Positions 11,083 through 22,449 of a DNA stretch of 64,000 bases are shown piece by piece. The translations under genes were made by a program, and so were the position numbers. Each line of letters begins with the position of its first letter. Positions within the stretch are counted from its first letter, which is position 1. Source of the stretch: Luzula sylvatica (Eukaryota; Streptophyta; Magnoliopsida; Poales; Juncaceae); NCBI GenBank assembly GCA_946800325.1, contig OX326961.1, positions 48,571,415 through 48,635,414 on the forward strand. Direction: 5' to 3'. The notes under the pieces were generated by a model. The model made no database searches. It saw only the letters and a list, made by a program, of their open reading frames with translations, and had not been told where the DNA came from.

Positions 11083-12994
11083 ATGGGGAGCACGAACGAC
11101 CTCACGTGGAAGATAGCGCCACAGTTGGACAGACACCTCGTATTTCCGTTATTCGAGTTTTTGCAAGAGAGGCATCTATACAGCGATGACGAAATTCTCA
11201 AGGCGAAGATAGATCTGTTAAGCCAGACGAATATGGTGGATTATGCAATGGATATTCATAAATCGCTTTATCACACCGACCAGGTTCCTCAAGGTAACAA
11301 TTATAAATTTTCTCCTTTCCTTAGCGTTATTTCCGTGAGTGAGAACTTACTGTGTAATAAAACTGAAGAAAATCAAATTCAAATATGGATTGTATGAATT
11401 TGCAGAGATGATTGATAGGAGAGTAGACGTGGTGGGTCGATTGAAGTCTCTAGAAGAATCCGCGGCTCCTCTAATCTCTTTTCTTCAGAATGCTTCTTTG
11501 GTTCAAGAACTCAGACCTGATAAACAATACAACATTCAAATGCTCCATGAAAGATATCAGGTTTATTCTCAATTTCAATTGATTTACAAAGTTCGATATA
11601 ATTTCAATTTTGATTAATATTTGTTTTTTTCTTTTTGGTAGATTGGGGCGGATCAGATTGAGGCATTGTACCAGTATGCGAAATTCCAGTTCGAATGTGG
11701 TAACTATTCTGGTGCAGCGGATTATCTGTACCAGTACAGAACTTTGTGTACCAATCCTGATCGAAGTCTCGGTGCACTTTGGGGAAAACTGGCTGCCGAA
11801 ATTCTCATGCAGAATTGGGATATGGCATTAGAAGAACTTAATCGCCTCAAGGAGATTATCGATTCCAAGGTACCCAATTTTACTATGAACACATTTTAAT
11901 TCGCAATGAATATTCATAATTTTTCATTTTTTTTTAATTTGGTTTATTTTACAGAATTTCAGCTCTCCACTGAACCAATTGCAAAACAGGATTTGGTTGA
12001 TGCATTGGAGCCTCTTCATTTTCTTCAATCATGAAAATGGGCGAAATGGAATCATCGATCTTTTCTTTCAGGACAGGTACAGCTTTCTCTCTCTTAAACG
12101 CTAAACCCTAACATAATTAAATTTTGTTTCTATTTTTGCAGGTATTTGAATGCGATTCAAACGAACGCACATCACCTATTAAGGTACCTCGCAACTGCAG
12201 TGGTGGTGAATAAAAGAAGAAGAAATGTTTTCAAGGATTTAATAAAAGTAATTCAACAAGAGCAGCATTGTTACAAAGATCCAATTACCGAATTTCTTGA
12301 GTGCCTATACGTAAATTACGACTTCGACGGTGCCCAGAAAAAACTCCGCGAATGTGAACAAGTAATTCACACATGAATTTTCTTCCTCCGTTAAGATTTT
12401 GTTTTTCATGTATATATTTAAATTTATATTTTTTTTGTAGGTGATATTGAACGATCCATTTTTGGGAAAGAGAATCGAAGAAGGGAATTTCTCAACAGTG
12501 CCTTTGAGAGATGAATTTCTTGAAAATGCGCGTTTATTCATTTTCGAAACTTATTGCCGTATTCACCAGTGCATTGACATAAGGTTTGTTCTTTTATTGA
12601 TATTTTTCATATATACCCCTCCAAAACATCGAAGTGATTTGACGTCTTTTTTGTGACAGCTCGTTGGCAGAGAAGATGAATATGAATTACGAAGAGGCCG
12701 AGTTGTTCATCGTGAATTTGGTGCGCAATTCGAAGCTCGATGCGAAGATCGATTCGGTGTCTGGTACTCTTGTCATGACTACCAATCACGTTAATGTGTA
12801 AGTTATATATATACTTGTATATTTTATATGAGTTTATAAGATATATGTAGTTAGTTATATTTTGTTATGTTTTGTTGGGTAGGCATGAACAAATGATTGA
12901 AAGTTTGAAGAACTTGAACATGAGGACTTGTTTGTTAGCGAAGAATATTGTGGAGCCCGCACAAGCAGCCCAAGCGGCACAATCAGCGCGTTGA
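11083..12994 (+). CDS. eIF3e: eIF3 subunit e (INT6-like), copy A, 8 exons
   Basis: This encodes subunit e of translation initiation factor 3, a PCI-domain scaffold protein of the complex that recruits mRNA to the 40S ribosome in the cytoplasm. Exons: 11083-11293, 11406-11560, 11642-11869, 11955-12076, 12142-12361, 12441-12583, 12660-12797 and 12883-12994. All introns are GT-AG, and the joined frame is 442 codons plus stop, close to the usual plant length of about 441. The N-terminus ([20 protein letters not shown]) and the [11 protein letters not shown] end are characteristic of the family. The PCI region occupies roughly residues 230-400. The start is the first ATG after a GC-rich leader. 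Upstream, the LINE-1 poly(A) lies about 145 bp away, so little native promoter remains. The downstream neighbour is the inverted copy B. Confidence 0.95.
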
Positions 12995-13340
12995 AAGTTG
13001 AATTTTATTTAACGTGTTAGTTCAGACTCTTTTGGGAGTTTCTTATTTTGAGCTTTTTATTTGTCTGTTTATTTGCTGACCCTTGTTTTGTATTGTGAGT
13101 TTAGATTTGTCATTTATGAGTTTTTGTTCAAATTTTACTCAAGATAGATTACTTATTGAATTGCTCAGTTTATTTATGTGCAAAATTATAGAACCATAGA
13201 AAAGTATTTTCAAATATATAATATTAAGTTCGCAAAAAAAAATTTACACTAGTATTTTTGTAGTAAGCACAAATTTTACACATCAAAATTATTATTACAG
13301 AAGAACAATTTTATTTGGGACAAATTATGATTTTGTGAAG
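12995..13340 (+). other. eIF3e-A 3' flank / probable 3' UTR
   Basis: Sequence shared with copy B continues through here. It is T-rich, with no further coding sequence. A polyadenylation site is expected but could not be placed. Confidence 0.6.
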
Positions 13341-13500
13341 TCTTTTGTCACTGGTTTCAAAATTCAGTTGGTTGAGTGTTTAACACAATATAACCATATG
13401 GCGGAGCGGTTATGGGTTCGAGTCCCGACTACACCAATATGAAAAATAGAAATTCATAATGATCACGATTCGTGCTCTATGAATCTCTTAAAAAAAAAAA
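13340..13500 (+). mobile_element. tRNA-derived SINE
   Basis: A pol III box A-like TTCAGTTGGTTGAGTG (about 13363-13378) is followed by box B GGTTCGAGTCCCG (13415-13427). A CACG-ATT-CGTG stem-loop lies at 13464-13474 and a poly(A) at 13490-13500. These parts in this order define a plant SINE. The 5' edge is uncertain because similarity to the other duplication arm runs into it, and no clear target duplication was found. It is not a tRNA gene: no cloverleaf or anticodon arm is evident between the boxes. Confidence 0.75.
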
Positions 13501-13711
13501 CTCCGCGAGTAATATGTTATAATTTCAGAACAACTTCTCCATAAATATCATGAAATGTGAAGAAATAGTATAAAATAAAATTTGAAACTATATATTTTTT
13601 TTTTGAAGTGAGAGACAAGCGCGATACGTGCCCGATCCAATCATTTCTATATTAATTAAAAACATACGGAACTACATCGTTTAATATTTACATGATACCA
13701 TTGCTTGTAAC

Positions 13712-14264
13712 CAATGTTGTAAAAATCGGGCTAGGCGGCCGCCTTGGCGCTGGGCGCCGGACAAACGCCCAGATCTGCTCTAATCGTTTCTGTCTAGGCG
13801 GAATTCCGCCTAAATACCGCCTAGGCGCCGAATAATTCCGTCTAGGCCCAGCCCACTTAATTTTTTTTTAAGGCCCATAGCCCATTTTTTTTTTGTTAAT
13901 GTTTAGTTTCTTTCTCTTTGTGTGTTTGTTTTATTATTTATGTCGTATTTTGCGCGATTGATATGATCGTGTTTTGCAAGATGTTTATATATGGTATTTT
14001 GCGTGGTCGACGTGATCGTGTTTTATGGGATGTTTGGATGTTGTTGATATATCAGTAACTTTATTTTGTGGTTTATTTGAATTTGTGTATAAAAAGTTGT
14101 AGCACAAATTATAATATATAAAAATTAAGAAATATGACAAAAACTATGTAAAATTAAAAATCCGTCTAGAGCCGATTAATCTCCGATTAAATCTCGATTA
14201 ATATCTCTAGGCGCTAGACGGTGTCCGCCCGCCCGACTAACGCCTAGCAATTTCTGTAACATTG
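13712..14264. mobile_element. hAT-type MITE, 553 bp, inside LINE-2
   Basis: The terminal inverted repeats are CAATGTTGTAAAAATCGGGC at the left and, on the other strand, CAATGTTACAGAAATTGC at the right. The 8-bp target duplication is CTTGTAAC at 13704-13711. Its partner, CTTGTTAC, is at 15228-15235 beyond LINE-3, which landed at the right edge of this element. The interior is rich in CCGCCTAGGCG-type motifs and codes for nothing. Confidence 0.85.
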
Positions 14265-14270
14265 CTTGTT

Positions 14271-15221
14271 TTTTTTTTAAGGATGTTCGACAATTCGTCG
14301 AGGCCTCAAATATATTGAATAAAAGAAGTGTTACATTTTACAATAAGTTGGAAGGACTATATAAATATCAATTATCTAATTCGGCCTTCCTAATGTTTTG
14401 GAGTAAGCTGAGCTCCGTAAACAACTATTTGTAATCCAAACTACTACTCGCAGTACTTGTACCAGGCTATCGTGTCTTGTAGAGCGTTGTTGAAGACGTG
14501 AGTTGAGGATTGGGCTTTGTCATTGAAAATCGCGTCATTACGAGATTTTCAGATATTCCATATGACCGCAAGCCAGGCAGTTTGCCAAATCTTGGTGGTG
14601 GGGGACATAGACCATAATTCAGATAGATTTGATATACTAAGTGGTGTGTCATGGAGTCGCGAGGTGATGTGGCCCCAAACATCTTTTGAGAATGTGCAGT
14701 CGTATAATAGATGTTTGGTTGTCTCCTCTTCTGTTTTACATAAGGGGCATAATTGGTTGTTCGGCCATCCCCTTAGGCTCAGCTTATCGCTCGTCAGAAT
14801 GCGAGATTGGATTGCTAGCCAACCGAAAAAACGGACTTTGAGAGGGGCCTTTGCTTTAAATAGCGGGATGTTCCAGGGATAGCTAATTCCTGGATTAATG
14901 TAGAAGGAGTAGATATCTCTGGAATTGAAAGTTTGAGTTTGATCATTGAAGTCGTCGTTTGAGAGAGAGACAAAAGTATTGAATAGATGTGTTAGTTTGG
15001 CTAGGTCTTTAATAAAGAACGATGCTGATCTTTTTTGAGATATTGTTGGTTGAGAAAGGTCTGTGGAGTTATACAGCTCTAATAGTGTTTCAGACCAAAG
15101 GGAGGTATGATCGGTATTAGCCTTGTGTATTCACTTCATCAGGAGAGCATCATTTTGTAAATTTAGGTTCACTAATCCAAGACCTCCATAAGCTTTAGGT
15201 ATGGTGATTTTGTTCCAATTG
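14271..15221 (-). mobile_element. LINE-3: 5'-truncated L1 LINE at the edge of the hAT MITE
   Basis: The 12-bp target duplication ACATTGCTTGTT is at 14259-14270 and 15222-15233, and the poly(A) appears as poly(T) from 14269. On the minus strand the element encodes only the end of ORF2. It reads GGLGLVNLNLQNDALLMK, then the zf-RVT start PLFKAKAPLKVRFFGWLA, the finger CPLCKTEEETTKHLLYDC and the end block with one in-frame stop (WNI-stop-KSRNDAIF). A stem-loop, CGAC-GAATT-GTCG, lies at 14288-14300. It belongs to a different L1 lineage from LINE-1. Confidence 0.88.
14461..15221 (-). pseudogene. LINE-3 ORF2 C-terminal remnant
   Basis: This is the coding remnant of LINE-3. The minus-strand frame carries the last part of the RT thumb region and the complete zf-RVT zinc finger, but the RT catalytic core is missing. 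Two stops (near 15135 and 14550) break the frame. Confidence 0.8.
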
Positions 15222-15287
15222 ACATTGCTTGTTACTAGTAAAACTATGAAAATTATTCTAATTTAAGTTCTCTCAACTAGCAACGTG

Positions 15288-16266
15288 TCATTGAATCACT
15301 AGATCCTCTATCGATTTTGCCACTGACGCATGCATTCTAGCCTTTCTTCGAAATATTCGGGAGTTGCGTTCTTTCCATACGGCCCATAGTGTTGTCATCC
15401 ATTTGGTATCCCATACTTTTGCATTCTCGGCGGAAAGTGTATCACGGAACTCGGTCCAATAGGTGAGTAATGAATTAGCTCCCGAGTTGGCTCTCGGCTC
15501 CATCATCCTCCACAACTCCATGGTGAACGTGCATTGAAGAAAGAGGTGGTCGGTTGATTCTATTATTTCGGAGCAAAGCGCGCACGTTGGATCGTGTATC
15601 CACCTCGCTTTTGAAGGTTGGTGGCCGTTAACACTCTATCATTTAGGACTAACCACCTGAAAACCTTCACCTTTTGGGGTGACTTGATACGAAATAAGAT
15701 TCTCGTCCATGCGCATTCCACACCGGGGTGGACAATTGCCTCGTAGTATCGGGACGTGTCGTATCTAGGCGGGTCTTGCATGTGTAAAACCGTGATTGGT
15801 GGTGGGACGGCTTGGTGGAGCCGGCCTCGGTGGAATACATAAATTGGTAAGAGACTTTGTAAGTCCTTCGTGAAATAGGAGACAAGGTTATTAGCTATGG
15901 ATGTCACTCCCTCTGCATTGTGAACATTGTAAATTGTGAACATTGTAAAGAGTGCTCATTATGGATGTTCATTGTGAGTTCCTATCAAAGTCTAGCTTAA
16001 AAAGCCGTTTGATTATTAGCAGTTGGTTTTGCTTTTCTAGATCGATCACTCCCATTCCTCCTTTTAGTTTAGGTAAGCATAATTTTTTCTAATTTATGAG
16101 ACAATGGCCCTCCAAGACTTTGTCCTCCTCTTTTCAAAAAAAAACCCGCATTAGTTGATTAATCTCTATCAAGACTCCCTTTGGTAACAACATAGCTTGT
16201 AAATAGGAGGGGGGAAGCAAGACCGACTTCATTAGTGTAAGGCGACCCCCAAGAGATTATTTTTTC
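15288..16266 (-). pseudogene. LINE-2 ORF2 C-terminal remnant
   Basis: Two readable minus-strand segments remain. The one at 15943-15563 covers the end of the RT and the zf-RVT start (FRIKSPQKVKVFRWLVLNDR, followed by a lost Cys cluster). The one at 15521-15288 covers the final block (WAVWKERNSRIFRRKARMHA). They lie in different frames, and the zinc-binding part between them is broken. The catalytic RT core is absent because of 5' truncation. The segments are homologous to the corresponding LINE-1 region at 10300-10770. Confidence 0.85.
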
Positions 16267-16284
16267 AATTTGAAACTATATATT

Positions 16285-16680
16285 ACCCTATGCAACTCTT
16301 GCAATCTCCTTAGGAAATCTAGTGGAAACAAACTTATTCTCGGTATAAAGAAAATTGATTTTTTTTTCTAACCGTCCATGTCCAGGGGGTTATTGCTCAA
16401 TATAACTAAAATAAAAAATATTAAAATAGTCAAGGTATTAATAATTGTCTAAAACAATCCAACAATAATTTAAAATACATAAAGATCCAACATTACAATA
16501 ATTAATAATTAAATATCATAAATGTTCAAATATCAAATCGCATCTCTAAGTAGTTGGTCCTCCACGAATACTTGTTTCCGCATGCGACTCGATCTATAAA
16601 AAATTCAAATAAATTACAATGGATAAACCAACACAACATAACTTATAAAAAAACCGAAATAAACTAAATTACAAAGAAAA
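16285..16680. other. Spacer sequence, no gene
   Basis: This continues the sequence interrupted by LINE-2 and then passes into the 3' part of a degenerate hAT element. The terminal repeat of the hAT on this side was not found. Confidence 0.45.
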
Positions 16681-17840
16681 AATTACCTCTTCATCTTCCT
16701 CCACGCCGTCCGAAAAAGGATGACATTGCGAATAATCTATTTGCATGCTCTCCGCTTGAGAAGCACCTAAAAAATCCGAAATAAATGAAATTCGTCAAAA
16801 TAAATTATTTATAATTAAAAAAAATAATAATATTTCATATACCATTCAAATCGGCAGCTAACCAATTGTGTACACATAAGTGCCTCTATCGTGTTAGGCG
16901 ACAATCTATTACGACGAGGCCCAAAAGCAAAGAATCTTCGTCTTGACTTGGAGCCGTTTCTCCCGCTTGTATCGATTGATTTTGTGTGCTCGATTGTGGG
17001 GTCAACTCGACCGGAGAAGAATCAATTGTATTTGCACGCTCGATTTGGGGATTATTACTACTACCTCCGGCTTCCAAATCCATCGCAATTTAATACTACA
17101 ATTTGAAATAAAACTGAGTTATTTTATTTGATTCCAAATCCATCGCAATTCGTATATGATTCAAAAAACTGAGTTAATCAAATTGAGTTAAATTGAGTTA
17201 ATCAAACTGAGTTAAATTGAGAAAAAACTGAGTTAAATTTGAAAGGGACCTGGCGACTAGGCGAGGGTTGATTGTTGAAGCACAGAAGCGCGGGCGACGA
17301 GCGCAGGGGTGAGGAGCGCGGGCGATGGGCGACTGGGCGACCTGGCGACGGGCGACGGGCGACTGGGCGTGATGAAGCAGGAGTGGCCGATCGCCTGAGC
17401 GTGGCTGGCGTGGGTTGAAGTTGAAGATTTCTCTAAATCTCTCTCTCTGCGTGGTGGGTTGAAGAAGAACTGAAGAAGTCTCTCTGGCGGCTGAGTTTGA
17501 GTAATAATTAATAAGAGGAACAAAAGAGTAAGACCTAAAAGGATAATATGGAACTATAAAGGGTAAATTTTAATGGTTCAAGATTTAATCATCCGAAAAA
17601 TATGAGGGTAAAATTGTAATTTCAGTTTTGGGTATGTTCGGGTAATTTTCGGGTACGGATTCGGATTACCCGCGGGGCGGGTAGTACTCCGTCCGAACCC
17701 GACCCGAACCCGAATCGAATATTTTGTTTTCTGGTAATATCCGACCCGCGGGTATTTTTTCGGACAATACCCGCCCCGTTCGGGTCGGGTACCCACGGGT
17801 TTCGAATTTTACCCGACCCATTGACATCCCTACTTGTATA
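16680..17840 (-). mobile_element. hAT element, internally deleted
   Basis: The right terminus (17829-17840) reads, on the minus strand, TAGGGATGTCAATGGGTCGG, a typical plant hAT end followed by many CGGGTACCCG-like subterminal repeats. Inside, on the minus strand, are the start and the extreme C-terminus of a transposase. The left terminus is not resolved. Confidence 0.7.
16690..17083 (-). pseudogene. hAT transposase remnant (N-terminus joined to C-terminal dimerisation end)
   Basis: A minus-strand frame starts MDLEAGGSSNNPQIERANTI at 17083, like the leader of Ac-type plant hAT proteins. After about 55 codons a neighbouring frame reads RRNRLSPNTIEALMCTQ, which is the end of the hAT dimerisation (hATC) region, with acidic residues further downstream. 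The BED finger and the catalytic core, normally about 500-600 residues, are missing, so this is an internal-deletion derivative and not functional. The assignment rests on motif recall and is moderately sure. Confidence 0.6.
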
Positions 17841-19855
17841 TCTTACCGGCCACTTCCAATATCTCATCCTAACTAATGTACAAATTGAATTAAAAAACAA
17901 TGAACACAAAAGTGAAAATATCATGTATACCCTTATAAAGAATGAAAATTAATCTATACTCCTCTAACTCCTTATTAGACATGCTTAATGTGCCCCTTCT
18001 TTCCCTTGAATATATTTTTTTCCGGTTTGCAGAAGAATATCGTATCCACAATAATTCTAATGTTGAGCAAGGGCATCAATGATGTTTCTCGAGTCGTGCT
18101 TCCCAACACCAAATCTAAAGTTTATGAAATTGAACAATTAAATCTGAGCCCTTCATTTTCAAAGGGGGCATAACTGGTAGAAAGTTGCCCTTTTTATTAG
18201 AGGTAATTTTTGGTACATCTCTCTAAAAACTTAAATTATCAAATTTGTCCTTCTAAAATTATAAATATCAAATTTATCTTTTCATAACTTATTTTATATT
18301 AATTTTTTTTTTTTAAACATACAATATATCTAATTTATCTTAAACTGTTGACTTACCGCTAGCTTTGTTAAAATAAGCATGATTAATTTTTCAAACCAAA
18401 GTTAAGTCAATAATTATAATTAAAAATGACAAAAATACCCCTTGTCAATTGATCTTGGCCTATTTTGCCATGGGAAAATATAGTATGTCCCCATAACATA
18501 TTTTAGACTCCTTGATGTGATATGGTACGTGTCATTTTGGACCCTACTAACTCAAATGACATGTACTAACGAAAATCATGACTTGTCAAATGCATGGTAC
18601 ATCATATTCAATTGACAATCTATCAATTACTTGCTACTATTAATTAAATTATGATAAATAATTAACAAATAATATATACATTAAAATTATGATAATTAAT
18701 TATTAATCTGAGTGTTAATTAATCGCGTCAATTGGAAATAATACATGATGCATTAACTGACAAAATTTATTAATTTGAATGCTAATTAATTATTACATAA
18801 TTAACTAAAAAATAACTTGTTTTTATCTGAGATTATTTCGAGGCAAAATCCTTAACTAAAATGTTAATCATTTTAAATTGGATTATTTTGAGATAGTTAA
18901 TTTGTTAATTGACATCAAAATAAAAATAATCTGTCATTTAAATTAATTAGATTAACACATCATCAATTTAAGAAAATAAATAAATCTGTTAATTGATTCA
19001 CATAATATTTAATCATATTAACACATCTTTAACTTAAACTATCGAATTAACAGAAGAAGAAAAAAGAAAATAATCCAAAAAATACGTCAATTGAATTTAC
19101 AAATAAGATTTGCAAGGAATTTAATTATCACCAATCAGTTAATTACCATTTAATAATTAACTTATTTTTAGTTCAGCTGTTAATCAACTGTTTTAATTAA
19201 AATGCAAATACATAACATTTAATCAAATATTTTAATTAAAATGCAGATACATCAACTGTTTTAATTAGCACAAACAAAATATATCAATTCTAATTAGCTA
19301 AACTAAATCAAGAAAGTGAACATATCATTTCGAGGCAATTGACTAATCTACCTGAATTAACAGCAACAAAAGAAAAAGAAAAAAATCAAAATACGAAAAT
19401 TACATACATGTCAATTTCCGATTCATTCAAATACTTCCAATTCATTCAAATTCATATATTTCTTTACCACTTTCTTTACGTACATGTCAATTCTTCAAAT
19501 AATTCTATCCCTAATTTTTTATCCACAAAATAATTAAAACCTTTCGTAACATAATTATATTCCATTTTTGTCCCTACAAAAAACAAATTTCAAATAATAT
19601 TTTTAGTAAATATTTATTTACCCGCAATTAACTATTAACAAATAACAATTAACAATGAAATGAAATCAATAATCAAATACCTGGAATTTTATTTGCCAAA
19701 ATAGCCAAGTTATGTTCTCAAATTAAAATTTCATGTTCCTAAAAGAAGAAGGCGGCTAGAAAAGAGGGTTACAGATGTGTTGGCGTGAATCATTTGCAAA
19801 AGGACTGCATAGATCCATTGAAGTGCAGGAATCATAATTGGTCCAACACATGGTT
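17841..19855. other. AT-rich spacer, no gene
   Basis: Nothing coding is recognised. Around 18190-18300 there is repeated AATTATCAAATTTGTCCTTC-type sequence, like the ends of MITEs also seen at about 42360. The rest is rich in TTAATTA. Confidence 0.5.
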
Positions 19856-22300
19856 CTATTATATTAAACGCTCGACCAACTTAGTTACGAAACCATTAAC
19901 AAAAAACTTCACAAAATCATAATTTGTCCCAAATAAAATTGTTCTTCTGTAATAATAATTTTGATGTGTAAAATTTATGCTTACTAAAAAAATACTGGTG
20001 TAAATTTTGTTTTGCAAACTTAATATTATATATTTGAAAATACTTTTCTATGGTTGAATAATTTTGCACATAAATAAACTGAGCAATTCAAAAATAACAC
20101 ACTTTCCACAAACAATTCAAACAGTGATCTATCTTTAAGTAAAACTTGAACAAAAAAACTCATAAATGACAAATCTAAACTCACAATACAAAACAAGGGT
20201 CCGCAAATGAACAGACAAATAAAAAGCTCAAAATAAGAAACTCCCAAAAGAGTCGGAACTAACACGTTAAATAAAATTCAACTTTCAACGCGCTGATTGT
20301 GCCGCTTGGGCTGCTTGTGCGGGCTCCACAATATTCTTCGCTAACAAACAAGTCCTCATGTTCAAGTTCTTCAAACTTTCAATCATTTGTTCATGCCTAC
20401 CCAACAAAACATAACAAAATATAACTAACTACATATATCTTAATCTTATAAACTCATATAAAATATACAAGTATATATATAACTTACACATTAACGTGAT
20501 TGGTAGTCATGACAAGAGTACCAGACACCGAATCGATCTTCGCATCGAGCTTCGAATTGCGCACCAAATTCACGATGAACAACTCGGCCTCTTCGTAATT
20601 CATGTTCATCTTCTCTGCCAACGAGCTGTCACAAAAAAGACGTCAAATCACTTCGATGTTTTGGAGGGGTATATATGAAAAATATCAATAAAAGAACAAA
20701 CCTTATGTCAATGCACTGGTGAATACGGCAATAAGTTTCGAAAATGAATAAACGCGCATTTTCAAGAAATTCATCTCTCAAAGGCACTGTCGAGAAATTC
20801 CCTTCTTCGATTCTCTTTCCCAAAAATGGATCGTTCAATATCACCTACAAAAAAATTATAAATTTAAATATATACATGAAAAACAAAATCTTAACGGAGG
20901 AAGAAAATTCATGTGTGAATTACTTGTTCACATTCGCGGAGTTTTTTCTGGGCACGGTCGAAGTCGTAATTTACGTATAGGCACTCGAGAAATTCGGTAA
21001 TTGGATCTTTGTAACAATGCTGCTCTTGTTGAATTACTTTTATTAAATCCTTGAAAACATTTCTTCTTCTTTTATTCACCACCACTGCAGTTGCGAGATA
21101 CCTTAATAGGTGATGTGCGTTCGTTTGAATCGCATTCAAATACCTGTAAAAATAGATACAAAATTTAATTATGTTAGGGTTTAGCGTTTAAGAGAGAGAA
21201 AGCTGTACCTGTCCTGAAAGAAAAGATCGATGATTCCATTTCGCCCATTTTCATGATTGAAGAAAATGAAGAGGCTCCAATGCATCAACCAAATCCTGTT
21301 TTGCAATTGGTTCAGTGGAGAGCTGAAATTCTGTAAAATAAACCAAATTAAAAAAAAATGAAAAATTAAGAATATTCATTCAGAATTAAAATGTGTTCAT
21401 TGTAAAATCAGGGACCTTGGAATCGATAATCTCCTTGAGGCGATTAAGTTCTTCTAATGCCATATCCCAATTCTGCATGAGAATTTCGGCGGCCAGTTTT
21501 CCCCAAAGTGCACCGAGACTTCGATCAGGATTGGTACACAAAGTTCTGTACTGGTACAGATAATCCGCTGCACCAGAATAGTTACCACATTCGAACTGGA
21601 ATTTCGCATACTGGTACAATGCCTCAATCTGATCTGCCCCAATCTACCAAAAAGAAAAAAACAAATATTAATCAAAATTGAAATTATATCGAACTTTGTA
21701 AAGCAATTGAAATTGAGAATAAACCTGATATCTTTCATGGAGCATTTGAATGTTGTATTGTTTATCAGGTCTGAGTTCTTGAACCAAAGAAGCATTCTGA
21801 AGAAAAGAGATTAGAGGAGCCGCGGATTCTTCTAGAGACTTCAATCGACCCACCACGTCTACTCTCCTATCAATCATCTCTGCAAATTCATACAATCCAT
21901 ATTTGAATTTGATTTTCTTCAGTTTTATTACACAGTAAGTTCTCACTCACGGAAATAACACTTGAAGGAAAGGAGAAAATTAATAATTGTTACCTTGAGG
22001 AACCTGGTCGGTGTGATAAAGCGATTTATGAATATCCATTGCATAATCCACCATATTCGTCTGGCTTAACAGATCTATCTTCGCCTTGAGAATTTCGTCA
22101 TCGCTGTATAGATGCCTCTCTTGCAAAAACTCGAATAACGGAAATACGAGGTGTCTGTCCAACTGTGGCGCTATCTTCCACGTGAGGTCGTTCGTGCTCC
22201 CCATTAACGCCGGCCTTTCGATTTTCGTCGGAGTTAGGATTGGTTTGTACGAATCCTGCCGCCGCCGAAAATATGAGAAGTAAACAGAAGCTCCCCGCCG
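19855..22300 (-). repeat. Right arm of the eIF3e inverted duplication
   Basis: Reverse-complement counterpart of 11000-13400. Divergence in coding exons is only a few substitutions. Introns and flanks show small indels. The 5' leader here carries an extra copy of TTCTGTTTACTTCTC. Confidence 0.92.
20285..22204 (-). CDS. eIF3e: eIF3 subunit e (INT6-like), copy B, 8 exons
   Basis: Second complete gene for the translation initiation factor 3 scaffold subunit. Exons on the minus strand: 22204-21994, 21879-21725, 21643-21416, 21330-21209, 21143-20924, 20844-20702, 20625-20488 and 20396-20285. Every exon has the same length as in copy A, all introns are GT-AG, and the frame is open for 442 codons. 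The only amino-acid change I noticed is Gly to Arg at about residue 302 (DFDGAQ in A, DFDRAQ in B); other exon changes seen are silent. The intact frame and splice sites suggest a recent duplicate that could be expressed. It is convergent with copy A. Only about 100 bp of upstream leader is shared, so its promoter may differ. Confidence 0.94.
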
Positions 22301-22449
22301 CCGCCGCAAGTAAGAGAAAGTAAACAGAAATAATGAACTAATGGCAGTTTGAAAATGTTTCAGGGCAGATTCCTGATATTCCTCATTTTGGTGGAGGGGT
22401 ATGCGATATGTCCTGTGTTAAGTGATACTTCAGAAACCAAACCACCAAA

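Larger units (their letters stand above)
11000..13400 (+). repeat. Left arm of the eIF3e inverted duplication
   Basis: The arm runs from about 80-100 bp upstream of the eIF3e-A start codon to about 400 bp past its stop. It is repeated in reverse orientation at about 19855-22300. All eight exons and seven introns match with few differences. Homology fades within the SINE-like sequence after about 13343 and in the GGCGGCGG-rich 5' leader. Confidence 0.92.
13597..16266 (-). mobile_element. LINE-2: 5'-truncated L1 LINE, interrupted by nested insertions
   Basis: An 18-bp target duplication, AATTTGAAACTATATATT, is found at 13579-13596 and 16267-16284. On the minus strand the element runs from an RT remnant (NLLGGRLTLMKSVL, near 16250) through the RT C-terminus and zf-RVT/ORF2 end (15943-15288). 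It ends with a 3' UTR, a stem-loop at 13619-13631 and poly(A), seen as poly(T) at 13595-13604. The body is split by the hAT MITE at 13712-14264, which is split at its edge by LINE-3. Confidence 0.88.

Noticed and set aside
13340..13500. tRNA gene suggested by box A and box B
   Set aside because: No acceptor stem or anticodon arm can be folded, and the unit ends in poly(A), so it is a SINE.
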